DNA of 62,402 nt from a virus, in IMG/VR virus record IMGVR_UViG_3300032241_001301, positions 1 through 62,402 of that record; one strand, 5' to 3'. Positions within the stretch are counted from its first letter, which is position 1. Each line of letters starts with the position of its first letter. Shown piece by piece: positions 7,507 through 14,399 of this stretch. The position numbers and the translations under genes were made by a program. The notes beneath the pieces were generated by a model. The model did not search any database and was not told where the DNA came from. It was given only the letters and a program-made list of their open reading frames with translations.

Positions 7507-8034
7507 CTATTCCCAAGAATGCTTGGTTAGTCCTAATGCGTGGGCTTCTTTGGGATTTGATTCGCACCACTCGTTATGGTGATTGCAGGCGAGGATAATG
7601 CCGGACATATCCAACAGGTTTGCGTCGCTTTGCCCCGACCTAGCACGACTAAGGATTTCGTGTCCGTTGATTTCACCAAAACACGGAGTGCCAATCAAGT
7701 CACGCATTTGGCACTTCCAAAGTTCCCTTTTGCCAAAATGGGCAAGCATTGCTTCTTTGCGTTGTTTATTGACCAATTTGCGCTTATCGCTCATTGGTTT
7801 TAGGGGTGTTTTTGCCAGATTTGTGGGCTTGCGCTCCACTTGCTTAGTTTTCTGACGTTCACGCTGTCGTTCTTGTGCTTCTTGACGCTTGGTTTGCGTT
7901 TCAGCGTCACGACACGTCTTACACCGTGGTAGGTATTTTCCTGAACCGTCACGCCGTGCCACAAAGTCATCTACTGACTTTATTTCACGGCAACTACCGC
8001 ACTTTTTTACGTCCACGTGATTTGGGGTCGGCAA
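7507..8034 (-). CDS. HNH endonuclease with N-terminal zinc ribbon
   Basis: A 175-residue protein. The N-terminal CGSC...CKTC (about residues 12-38) forms a zinc-ribbon-like knuckle. A basic linker follows, and the C-terminal half carries GEINGHEILSRARSG and later IILACNHHNEW, the His and His-Asn elements of the HNH nuclease fold. Such proteins nick or cut DNA, often in packaging or as free-standing endonucleases. The listed start is TTG (8034); a GTG at 8016 is an alternative that would shorten the overlap with the small membrane protein gene upstream. No terminase gene is nearby to suggest a packaging role. Confidence 0.72.
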   Translation of the reverse strand: MPTPNHVDVKKCGSCREIKSVDDFVARRDGSGKYLPRCKTCRDAETQTKRQEAQERQRERQKTKQVERKPTNLAKTPLKPMSDKRKLVNKQRKEAMLAHFGKRELWKCQMRDLIGTPCFGEINGHEILSRARSGQSDANLLDMSGIILACNHHNEWCESNPKEAHALGLTKHSWE

Positions 8035-8185
8035 TGGTTGAGGTGATTAGCCAAATGACGAGGGTAATGAAAGCCCCCTTAGCGCAATACAAACTTGGTA
8101 GAAAAACCGCAAGGGTAAAGAAAACCCAAAATGCCACTACGGCGATTAGCGACACCACGGCGCATATGCCACGAAATAGTGTCAT
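7994..8185 (-). CDS. Small membrane protein
   Basis: A 63-residue protein that is mostly hydrophobic, with two predicted membrane segments (about residues 8-29 and 36-50) and a basic tail (SRGRKKVR). Its ATG overlaps the stop of the upstream gene (TAATG), which indicates translational coupling. It overlaps the HNH gene by about 40 nt if that gene starts at 8034. A holin-like or host-membrane-modifying role is possible but not shown. Confidence 0.55.
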   Translation of the reverse strand: MTLFRGICAVVSLIAVVAFWVFFTLAVFLPSLYCAKGAFITLVIWLITSTIADPKSRGRKKVR

Positions 8186-8676
8186 TAGTATTTGCTTGCG
8201 TCCGTAGCAATTTGGTTAGACAAAGCCGTGCTGGCGTTGGCATACGCCGACACGTCGGCTTGGAACGTTGCCAAACTAGTGCTGGCGGTCACAGCGTTAA
8301 TGCCGTCCGTTGCTAGGGACTGGATTGCGCTAACAAGGTTTTGTACGTCGGTGTTGGCAACGGGGTCGGGCGAATTGACGTACTTGCTAAGGGTTGCCGC
8401 ATCGGTGGAGAGGTTGGCAAGGTACTTGGTTGCCGAGGCGGTGTTGTTGTTGCTTAGCGCAACGGTGGTTTGCGTGTAGTCGGCTTGGGCTTGGTTCACC
8501 ACGGGGTAAACGTTTTCCTTCCACGTCGCCCATTGGGCGTTGAGGTTGGTGGTCGTGGTGGTCGTTGTTGGCGTTGATGACTTTCCACCAAACGCTACAA
8601 ATGCCAACGCAACAATCACAACGCAAAAGATTGTCAGGGCGTACAACCTCACTGGATAAAGATTTTTGCTGTTCAC
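8185..8676 (-). CDS. Membrane-anchored helical protein
   Basis: A 163-residue protein with one N-terminal membrane segment (about residues 11-30, LYALTIFCVVIVALAFVAF), then a threonine-only stretch (TTTTTTT), then a long Ala/Ser/Thr/Asn-rich region likely to form helices outside the membrane. There is no lipobox cysteine. AGGGGA precedes the GTG start. Its partner is the small membrane protein translationally coupled downstream. No family recognised; a cell-envelope or superinfection role would be speculation. Confidence 0.6.
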   Translation of the reverse strand: MNSKNLYPVRLYALTIFCVVIVALAFVAFGGKSSTPTTTTTTTNLNAQWATWKENVYPVVNQAQADYTQTTVALSNNNTASATKYLANLSTDAATLSKYVNSPDPVANTDVQNLVSAIQSLATDGINAVTASTSLATFQADVSAYANASTALSNQIATDASKY

Positions 8677-8684
8677 TTTTTCCC

Positions 8685-9221
8685 CTAGACAAGTTGCCGA
8701 AGTGGTTGTTCTAACTTTACCACAGTTGAGTCACTTATTGCTACATTACCACGTTCTGGGTCAAAACCAACGCTGGTGATTATGCCGTTGTCGTATGAAT
8801 CCTTTAGTTCGTTGTATGCCTTTAGGAAATGCGCCCGTTCGACCCCAATGGTGGCGCTAAAGCACAGCGCCGAAAACCCAACGGATTTCACTGCATCCTC
8901 AATGAGGGGGTGCGACCAACGATTTCCGTTGCGGTAGAACTCCCGTCCGTGGTCGTCCAATCCTTCGTTTACTTCACGCCACGCTTCAAATGCGGTTGGT
9001 GAAAGGTTGCTAGTGACCTCGGCGCACTTGCGTCGGATACCGGCAATAGTGGGGTTGCGTTCCTCGGTGGCAATCCAATTCATGGCGACTTCGGTAACTA
9101 TTTCACCATCAAGGTCTTGCAACATACGGTGCCACATTTCGATGGTTTCGTCTTTGACACGCCACGCCGGAAAAGCGCCCCCCAACAAAAAACACACCTT
9201 TGCTGTTTCTGCTGGTTGCAT
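8685..9221 (-). CDS. Helicase-loader-like replication protein
   Basis: A 178-residue protein. The N-terminal part (ETAKVCFLLGGAFPAW, then ETIEMWHRMLQDLDGEIV, then NPTIAGIRRKC) follows the pattern of phage helicase loader/inhibitor proteins of the G40P-loader type, in which a helical domain loads the replicative helicase. The C-terminal half is less distinctive. Its ATG overlaps the stop of the replication initiator-like gene (TAATG). That pairing of initiator then loader is common in phage replication modules. No replicative helicase is visible in the window. Confidence 0.55.
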   Translation of the reverse strand: MQPAETAKVCFLLGGAFPAWRVKDETIEMWHRMLQDLDGEIVTEVAMNWIATEERNPTIAGIRRKCAEVTSNLSPTAFEAWREVNEGLDDHGREFYRNGNRWSHPLIEDAVKSVGFSALCFSATIGVERAHFLKAYNELKDSYDNGIITSVGFDPERGNVAISDSTVVKLEQPLRQLV

Positions 9222-10084
9222 TATTCGCCTCGCCTTTTCAGGAAGTTGTCAATGGCGGTCATCGTGTCCGATGGTCGCTGGGTGGTCGGGTTGTTATTCT
9301 CACTCATTCCAGCACCCGTGTCAAGGAAATCTTGGTAGCGCAACGACGACCCGAAAAAAGTAGACCCGTGGAGTGTGTAGATTTCCGGTTGCCCCAGTCG
9401 GGTGGATGCGTAGTTTCGGGTGGCTTCCAAAAGGCGTTCCATGGTTTCACCGGCACGGATACGGGCGATGAAGTTGTCGTGCGCCTTTCCTCTGCCGATT
9501 TTACGAGGGTAAATTGCCCACACTTGCGCAAACTCGAAAGCGTAGGGCTTTTCCTGTGAAGCCTTTTTCACCACTCCCTCGCCGGAAGTGTGTCCATCGC
9601 CCGATTTTTCGGGTGATGCAAAATTACTAATTTCAGTATTTACTTTATTCAGTACTTGTTTAACTTCAGTACTTACTAGGTGAGCAGGTTTGCCGCTGAC
9701 GGTAAACCCGTTGACGGTTCCACCGTTGACGGTAAACCCGTCCACGGTCCCATCAGGGATTATGTGTATTTCAGTACCAATTGCGACCTCATGTACCACC
9801 CTTTCGGTGTGCGAAAAGTGACCATTTTCGCTGTCAATGTACTGTCCGTTGTTGGTGATGTACCCAAGGGTTTCTAGTTCGTCAAGGATGCGCAAAACTT
9901 TTTGTCGCCCAGCCTTTGGACTTTCCTTGACCAAGTGGTTCACCATGATGACCCAATTGTCTGGTTTGCTAATCAAATACGCCAGCATCCCCTTGGCTTC
10001 CCAAGAAAGGCGTGCGTCGTTCAGCGTGACATTGGGCATAATGGTGAACGATTGACGTGTGACTGATGGACTGCGACGTATCAC
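9221..10084 (-). CDS. Replication initiator-like protein (winged-helix)
   Basis: A 287-residue protein. Residues 20-75 form a winged helix of the replication-protein type (LSWEAKGMLAYLISKPDNW ... LDELETLGYI). A short tandem repeat GFTV(N/S)G in the middle (about residues 117-133) links to a C-terminal part with FAQVWAIYPRKIGRGKA and TFFGSSLRYQDFL, as in DnaD-like or phage O-type replication proteins. The GTG at 10084 is chosen over the upstream TTG (10108) because AGGGGAG lies 8 nt before it. It probably binds the phage origin and recruits the loader encoded next. Confidence 0.68.
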   Translation of the reverse strand: MIRRSPSVTRQSFTIMPNVTLNDARLSWEAKGMLAYLISKPDNWVIMVNHLVKESPKAGRQKVLRILDELETLGYITNNGQYIDSENGHFSHTERVVHEVAIGTEIHIIPDGTVDGFTVNGGTVNGFTVSGKPAHLVSTEVKQVLNKVNTEISNFASPEKSGDGHTSGEGVVKKASQEKPYAFEFAQVWAIYPRKIGRGKAHDNFIARIRAGETMERLLEATRNYASTRLGQPEIYTLHGSTFFGSSLRYQDFLDTGAGMSENNNPTTQRPSDTMTAIDNFLKRRGE

Positions 10085-10308
10085 GGTTTGTACTCCCCTG
10101 TAGAGCAAAGTGGATTCGTGACACTACACCATTGGGGGCATACGTGGGTGGACGGGATTTCACTAGGCATCCCAGCCTTTGCCCATAAATTTCCAAATCT
10201 ACACAACATTTAGTGGTGTCCACCCTCGAGGGGCGCAACATCTTGTGGTCGCAACGTGGCTTTGCGTTTTTTGGTGGTAGTGAACCTCTAGAACGCCCTA
10301 GAAAGTCC

Positions 10309-10352
10309 AAAACCCCCCGAACCTACGTTGGGGCATAGGTCGGGGGGTTTGG
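10309..10352 (-). terminator. Rho-independent terminator after the Sak4-like gene
   Basis: Read on the minus strand, an arm AAACCCCCCGACCTA pairs with TAGGTTCGGGGGGTTT (one bulged base), with a 10-nt loop and a short T run. It lies just after the end of the ATPase gene at 10390 and separates it from the replication genes. The rest of the 10085-10389 gap holds one GATTTCACTA motif (10156) and no gene. Confidence 0.8.
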
Positions 10353-10389
10353 TAGCCACACAGGGGTACGTGGCGTTTGTGGTGGAAAC

Positions 10390-11307
10390 CTATTCCGGCA
10401 CAACCTCGTCGGTTGGCGTTTCGGCTTCCACGGTGGCGCACTCGGCAACCAACGCTTCTGCTTCCGCAAGGCGATTCTGGGTAAGGGTGTTCACCTTGGG
10501 CAAGTTAGCCTCGCCCCACTTAAGGGCAAGGACCCGACGTTGGGCTGGGGCCAGCGAACGGATACGTCCATCCAATGCGTCACGCTCGGTGTCGCTAATC
10601 AAGGGGTCGCCCGACTTCAGCCAGTTGTCAAAAATCTTTGCGGCCTCCTCGCCCTTGTTCGAGGGGAACACTTTGTCGGCAAGTGATTCGCAACGGGTCT
10701 TGCCGATAATGGTGCGGTGGTCCACGTCCATTTCAACAACAAGGGTGAACTCGTATTCGATACCGTCACGCTGTTGGGGGGCAAGCCCAACCTTCTTGGG
10801 GGCGGTGCGCCCAGTGCGTTCGTCCTTCTCCAAGGTGTACTCGGTCTTGGAACGCATTGTCGAAATGATGTGTCCGTTGAAGTTCAAAATGGTGTCCACC
10901 ATTCGTTGCTGGATTGGCGTACCAGTTTTCCAACCGGCGAAACCATTACCGCCAGCCTTAGCACCAGCCAAGTCCACCAACTCGAGTAGTCCACCCGAGC
11001 CGTTGTAGAAGTGGGTAAGGCTGTCGATGACAACGACGGCGTAGTTTTCTTGCTCGGCTACCTTGAGGACTTCGACCAAGCGGTCGGGGTGATACGGCGC
11101 ACCCATCGAAAGGGTGTCGAAGTTGAAACGGTCGGCGTACAATTTTGCGCTGTCACGTTCAGTGTCAATCACGGCAATATTGCCACCATCGGCTAGGACT
11201 GTCGCCCACGCCAATGCGCTGTAAGTCTTACCCGACCCCGAAGGTCCGGTGACTGCGATGCGAGCCTTGGCTTGCGCCTTGGTCGCCTTGGTAAATAATG
11301 AACTCAT
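10390..11307 (-). CDS. AAA_24/Sak4-like RecA-fold recombination ATPase
   Basis: A 305-residue ATPase with Walker A GPSGSGKT (21-28), a DTERDSAKLY segment after strand 2 (48-57), and Walker B VVVIDS (91-96). It ends in an acidic tail. This is the layout of the AAA_24 family that includes the phage Sak4 single-strand annealing proteins, a reduced RecA/Rad51 core that promotes strand annealing together with an SSB. It is transcribed alone from a promoter facing away from the plus-strand cassette, and a strong terminator follows. The Gam-like protein at 12940-13518 fits the same recombination role. Confidence 0.8.
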   Translation of the reverse strand: MSSLFTKATKAQAKARIAVTGPSGSGKTYSALAWATVLADGGNIAVIDTERDSAKLYADRFNFDTLSMGAPYHPDRLVEVLKVAEQENYAVVVIDSLTHFYNGSGGLLELVDLAGAKAGGNGFAGWKTGTPIQQRMVDTILNFNGHIISTMRSKTEYTLEKDERTGRTAPKKVGLAPQQRDGIEYEFTLVVEMDVDHRTIIGKTRCESLADKVFPSNKGEEAAKIFDNWLKSGDPLISDTERDALDGRIRSLAPAQRRVLALKWGEANLPKVNTLTQNRLAEAEALVAECATVEAETPTDEVVPE

Positions 11308-11351
11308 CTAGTTCCATCACTTTCTATAACAATAACAATTACAAGACACGT

Positions 11352-11381
11352 ATCTTACTACACGGGCTACACCCATGTCCA
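11352..11381 (-). promoter_or_regulatory. Promoter of the Sak4-like gene
   Basis: On the minus strand, TGGACA (11376-11381) and TAAGAT (11352-11357) are 18 nt apart. It faces away from the plus-strand promoter at 11415-11444, making 11308-11488 a divergent control region. The 18-nt spacing is the same as in the three plus-strand promoters. Confidence 0.6.
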
Positions 11382-11414
11382 CCCTATGTTCAAAAAAAGA
11401 TTTCCGAAAAAGAT

Positions 11415-11444
11415 TTGCGTCACGTCGCTAAACTATGGTAAAGT
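11415..11444 (+). promoter_or_regulatory. Plus-strand promoter 1
   Basis: TTGCGT (11415-11420), 18 nt, TAAAGT (11439-11444). The downstream leader holds ACTGATTAGAG and an AGAAAGG ribosome site before the ATG at 11489. The -35 hexamer, spacing and leader words recur before the genes at 12306 and 12940. Confidence 0.65.
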
Positions 11445-11488
11445 CATTACGTAGTGATTTGGAAACTGATTAGAGAAAGGTAGTGCCA

Positions 11489-11854
11489 ATGAAGTTTGGA
11501 GTTATGAACGCATACGCTGGTCTTGACACCCCAGCGTTGTCCGGTGCCATTGACAACGGCATCGTGTCTGTGTCCGTCACTTTTGGTTACGCTACGGCGA
11601 GCATCGTGTTCCCTGACAAGGAATCGGCGGTGGACGCTATTCGTGTCACGCAATCGTCTTTCGGGGTCATCGCTAACGATGACACGCAGTTTGACCTTGC
11701 GGTGGCGATGTTGTCATTGTTCGCTAACAAGTCCTACGTGCTTCCCAAGCCCGAGGATTTTAGCGATGAAGAAATGGAAGCGTTGATGGCGGAACAGCAA
11801 GCCCTTGACGCTGACATCGAAAACTACTACTTGGAAAAGGCAGGGTGGCTCTAA
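11489..11854 (+). CDS. Hypothetical protein, first gene of plus-strand cassette
   Basis: A 121-residue protein, MKFGVMNAYAGLD..., with an acidic C-terminal half (EDFSDEEMEALMAEQQALDADIENYY). The ATG at 11489 is used rather than the GTG six bases earlier because AGAAAGG is 8 nt before it. It has no membrane segment or known motif. It heads a two-gene unit translationally coupled to the next gene. Small acidic proteins in early phage cassettes often bind host factors; here that is only a possibility. Confidence 0.65.
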   Translation: MKFGVMNAYAGLDTPALSGAIDNGIVSVSVTFGYATASIVFPDKESAVDAIRVTQSSFGVIANDDTQFDLAVAMLSLFANKSYVLPKPEDFSDEEMEALMAEQQALDADIENYYLEKAGWL

Positions 11855-12222
11855 TGGGTCTGGCAATCTACAACAACTTTAGCGACCAGTGCGTCTGGTC
11901 GTCGTCTTACAGTGGCTTTGGTGAATGGCGTGATGCCATTGCTAAGGCGGCAGGTGTAGCCGACTGGCGCACGACTGTTAGCCCAACCGCCGACACGGTA
12001 TTGGGCCTTTGGTCTACGCAACCGGCTGACCCACTGGCGTTTGTTTTGGAACACAGCGACTGCGACGGGTTTATCTTGCCCTACAACGCTGGGCGACTTG
12101 CACGTCGCTTGCGTGGCTTGCTTGATGACCTTGCCGAGAGCGAGTGGTTGGACGCTACCAAGGACTTCATTGTCGCCCTTGAAGAAGCGTTTGAAGACAA
12201 AGCCACTTTGGAATTCATGTAG
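11854..12222 (+). CDS. Hypothetical protein, coupled to previous gene
   Basis: A 122-residue protein, MGLAIYNNFSDQ..., which reuses the last base of the previous stop (TAATG). The C-terminal part has the pattern HSDCDGFILPYNAGRLARRLRGLLDDL, resembling small actinobacterial proteins in which an HSDCDG-type segment is followed by a helical region. I recognise the pattern but not a function. No metal site or membrane segment stands out. Confidence 0.68.
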   Translation: MGLAIYNNFSDQCVWSSSYSGFGEWRDAIAKAAGVADWRTTVSPTADTVLGLWSTQPADPLAFVLEHSDCDGFILPYNAGRLARRLRGLLDDLAESEWLDATKDFIVALEEAFEDKATLEFM

Positions 12223-12238
12223 TTCTATCAAGAAACAC

Positions 12239-12270
12239 TTGCATTGTGTCACACCGTTGTGGCACAATGC
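12239..12270 (+). promoter_or_regulatory. Plus-strand promoter 2 overlapped by a 30-bp palindrome
   Basis: TTGCAT (12239-12244), 18 nt, CACAAT (12263-12268). Positions 12241-12270 form an interrupted palindrome, GCATTGTG...CACAATGC outside and CACA...TGTG inside, exactly covering the promoter. It could be an operator for a dimeric repressor, or a hairpin that ends the transcript from upstream. The segment GTGTCACACCG recurs as GCGTCACACCG in promoter 3. Confidence 0.55.
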
Positions 12271-12305
12271 TTGTGTACCGATTTAGCAACTGATTAGGAG
12301 ACAAA

Positions 12306-12860
12306 ATGACTTACTATCGCAATCCAGAGAACATGGCTTCTACCTACGGCGTTCGTGGAACGTGCCGGTGCGGAACTAACGACGTTATGGAGTGTCGTGA
12401 CCAAGGTGGTTGCGATGAATTCTGGGCTGAGGTTTGGGCCTCAAAGCGCCGCCGTGAGGCACCACGTTCGTACACCGCCACGCAGAAGCAGATTGGGTTC
12501 ATGCGCTCGATGGTCGCCAAGAAGCAATTGACCGACGAAGCCATCATCGCCAAACACGCCAACGTGGAACGTATCCTCAGCGAGGGTCGTGGTGTCAATG
12601 GTTTCTCTGTGAGCGCCATCATTGACCACGCTAAGACGTGCGCCGACAAAATTGCCACCCCCGAGGTGACTGCCCCTATCGCCAACGTCGAGCCAGCCTC
12701 GGTAAAGCAGATTGGATTTATGAACGTCTTGCTCAAGAAGAAGGACGTGTCGCCTGAACTGCTAGCGCAGGTAGACGAAGCCAAGGCATCTAAGGCTAAG
12801 GCTTCAAAGTTGATTGACGCATTGACCAAGTGCGCCGACAAAGTTTTGACCAACGTTTAA
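12306..12860 (+). CDS. Zinc-ribbon protein with a duplicated KQIGFM domain
   Basis: A 184-residue protein. Residues 20-36 contain four cysteines (CRCG...C...C) that could bind zinc. Two copies of a helical domain follow: KQIGFMRSMVAKKQL ... IDHAKTCADK (about 61-115) and KQIGFMNVLLKKKDV ... IDALTKCADK (about 134-180). Such Q-x-x-F-(I/M) ... LID-L repeats are found in phage and plasmid DNA-metabolism proteins of unclear activity. The ATG has AGGAG 6 nt upstream and its own promoter. A nucleic-acid-binding role is plausible. Confidence 0.62.
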   Translation: MTYYRNPENMASTYGVRGTCRCGTNDVMECRDQGGCDEFWAEVWASKRRREAPRSYTATQKQIGFMRSMVAKKQLTDEAIIAKHANVERILSEGRGVNGFSVSAIIDHAKTCADKIATPEVTAPIANVEPASVKQIGFMNVLLKKKDVSPELLAQVDEAKASKAKASKLIDALTKCADKVLTNV

Positions 12861-12861
12861 T

Positions 12862-12891
12862 TTGCGTTGCGTCACACCGATGTAGTAAGAT
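12862..12891 (+). promoter_or_regulatory. Plus-strand promoter 3
   Basis: TTGCGT (12862-12867), 18 nt, TAAGAT (12886-12891), starting right after the previous stop codon. The spacer shares GTCACACCG with promoter 2. An ACTGATGAAAGGA leader follows before the ATG at 12940. Confidence 0.65.
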
Positions 12892-12939
12892 AGTACCGTA
12901 GTACAGTAGTTCCAAACCAACTGATGAAAGGATTACCAA

Positions 12940-13518
12940 ATGTCACAAGACATTGTTGATGTAAGCCTTGAGGACTTTCTGGCGCAAGCCGGTCAGCCTG
13001 AAGGGTACGTAGAAGCCGATGCGTCGTACCGCATCACCAACGACGACGAAGCCTTGTGGGCTATGCGTCGCTTGGCACAGGCACAGCGTCGCATTGACGC
13101 TGTGAAGGCACAGGCACAGGTCGAGGTTGACCGTATCAACGCTTGGGTCGAAGCAAACACCACCGACAACAAGGCAACGGTTGATTACTTTGACCGTATC
13201 CTTGGTGACTACCTGATGACCGTTCGTGAGAACGAGGCTGACGGTCGCAAGTCGCTGGACTTCCCTGACGGTACAGTGTCAAGCCGTGCCACCCAGCCCA
13301 AGGTTGCTGTTGAAGACCTCGAGGCGTTCCTTACTTGGGCTGACGCTAACGGTCACTCCGAGTGGGTTCGTGTCAAGCGTGAGGCTGACATCGCCACTAT
13401 CAAAAAGGTCGTAGACCTTAGCGACGCTGGTGTTGTTGACCCAGCCACCGGCGAAGTTGTCGAGGGGCTGTCGTTCGTCGAGGGTGGCGTGTCCACCACC
13501 GTCAAGGTGAACGACTAA
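12940..13518 (+). CDS. Gam-like host-nuclease inhibitor
   Basis: A 192-residue protein matching the phage Mu Gam pattern: a long N-terminal helical region (LAQAQRRIDAVKAQAQVEVDRI), then the block GRKSLDFPDGTVSSR, then a valine-led domain with FLTWADANGHSEWVRVK. Gam proteins bind double-stranded DNA ends and shield them from host exonucleases such as RecBCD or AdnAB. Together with the Sak4-like ATPase it suggests protected linear DNA and annealing-based recombination. AAAGGA lies 8 nt before the ATG. It is the last gene before a structured region and a terminator. Confidence 0.75.
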   Translation: MSQDIVDVSLEDFLAQAGQPEGYVEADASYRITNDDEALWAMRRLAQAQRRIDAVKAQAQVEVDRINAWVEANTTDNKATVDYFDRILGDYLMTVRENEADGRKSLDFPDGTVSSRATQPKVAVEDLEAFLTWADANGHSEWVRVKREADIATIKKVVDLSDAGVVDPATGEVVEGLSFVEGGVSTTVKVND

Positions 13519-13528
13519 CCAAGTTCGT

Positions 13529-13632
13529 CACGGTGGGTAAGGGAAACTAACCATTCGGTTGTTATCCGCCCCCTTGCCCACTGTGCCGTCATTCCAATCC
13601 CCGACCAATCGTGAGGAACGGTTGGTGATTGG
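13529..13632 (+). other. Two hairpins upstream of the terminator
   Basis: Immediately after the Gam-like gene, CACGGTGGGTAAGGG (13529-13543) pairs with CCCTTGCCCACTGTG (13571-13585), 15 bp with two G-U pairs. A second hairpin spans 13594-13632 (CCAATC...GATTGG with further pairing inside). With the terminator, that is three stem-loops in 150 nt without a gene. It may be a processed 3' UTR RNA or an mRNA-stabilising element. Confidence 0.5.
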
Positions 13633-13638
13633 ATAAAG

Positions 13639-13681
13639 CAAAACCCCTAGCCAATCCGTTTTGGAAAGGCTAGGGGTTTTG
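13639..13681. terminator. Bidirectional terminator between converging genes
   Basis: CAAAACCCCTAGCC (13639-13652) and GGCTAGGGGTTTTG (13668-13681) are perfect complements, 14 bp, flanked by A and T runs on each side. It lies between the plus-strand Gam-like gene and the converging minus-strand holin-like gene, so it can end transcripts from both sides. Confidence 0.88.
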
Positions 13682-13736
13682 TTACGCCTACCAAGGTGGG
13701 CATGAACTCTTGTCGGGGTTCAGCCCCAACGTAGCA

Positions 13737-14051
13737 CTACTTAGTGGCGCTAGTGACACCCGTGGATACGACGGGCTTGGTTGCCTTGACACCAAGCAAG
13801 CGACCGAACTCGGGAACCTTGCTCTCAAGGTAGCGGACGATAATGAAGTAGCCCGACGACACGAAGGGGAAAATCCGCTGGTATGCCTCGGCGGTCGTAA
13901 GGTGGAAGCCAACCTTAGCGCCAAGGGTAATGAACCAACCAACGAGGATTGGGGTGACGTAGCGGACGACTTCCAAACCAAACTCGTCTACGGGGTTGGT
14001 TGTTGCTACGGGAGTACTGCTAGGTGTTTGATTGACCGTTTGGTCGGACAT
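13737..14051 (-). CDS. Holin-like membrane protein
   Basis: A 104-residue protein with a Ser/Thr/Pro-rich N-terminus, two hydrophobic segments (about residues 28-46, YVTPILVGWFITLGAKVGF, and 56-73, RIFPFVSSGYFIIVRYLE) and a short polar C-terminus. The ATG at 14051 is fixed by an AGGAGG site 6 nt upstream. Actinophage holins often look like this and stand beside a second small membrane protein, as here. It would form holes in the host membrane at lysis. The lysin at 59833-60375 is far away, so the pairing is an inference. Confidence 0.6.
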   Translation of the reverse strand: MSDQTVNQTPSSTPVATTNPVDEFGLEVVRYVTPILVGWFITLGAKVGFHLTTAEAYQRIFPFVSSGYFIIVRYLESKVPEFGRLLGVKATKPVVSTGVTSATK

Positions 14052-14370
14052 CTGTTGCCTCCTTAGAAAGCATTTGGGGTAAATGCACTTCGGCTTCGGC
14101 ACGATGCCAGCCCAAGTGCCTTTCTACCTTATCCTCAATTGAGTCCAAACGTAGGTCTAAACGGGCAAAATTTGTGTCAATGCGTTCAAAACGGGTGTCT
14201 ATCTGAACTAGTTTTTCGGATACTTGTTCTACTTGGTGAATAACTTTGTCAGTGTCCCTGTGTCCCTGTTTGCCATTTCGGTGCGCCGAATACCAAGCAG
14301 CCGTGGCTCCAAGTGTCGCCGGAATAGCACTAATAAGCGACGCTATGACGTAGGGATTTGATTGGGCCAT
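14020..14370 (-). CDS. Membrane-anchored coiled-coil protein (possible second holin)
   Basis: A 116-residue protein with one N-terminal hydrophobic segment (about residues 6-26), then a charged stretch and a heptad-like region (VEQVSEKLVQIDTRFERIDT, continuing to residue 85). It overlaps the holin-like gene by 32 nt. Proteins with one membrane helix and a coiled coil beside a two-helix holin are typical of actinophage lysis modules. No strong ribosome site is seen. Confidence 0.55.
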   Translation of the reverse strand: MAQSNPYVIASLISAIPATLGATAAWYSAHRNGKQGHRDTDKVIHQVEQVSEKLVQIDTRFERIDTNFARLDLRLDSIEDKVERHLGWHRAEAEVHLPQMLSKEATDVRPNGQSNT

Positions 14371-14399
14371 GCCCCAATCTTAGAGTAGGTTTTCCAAAA

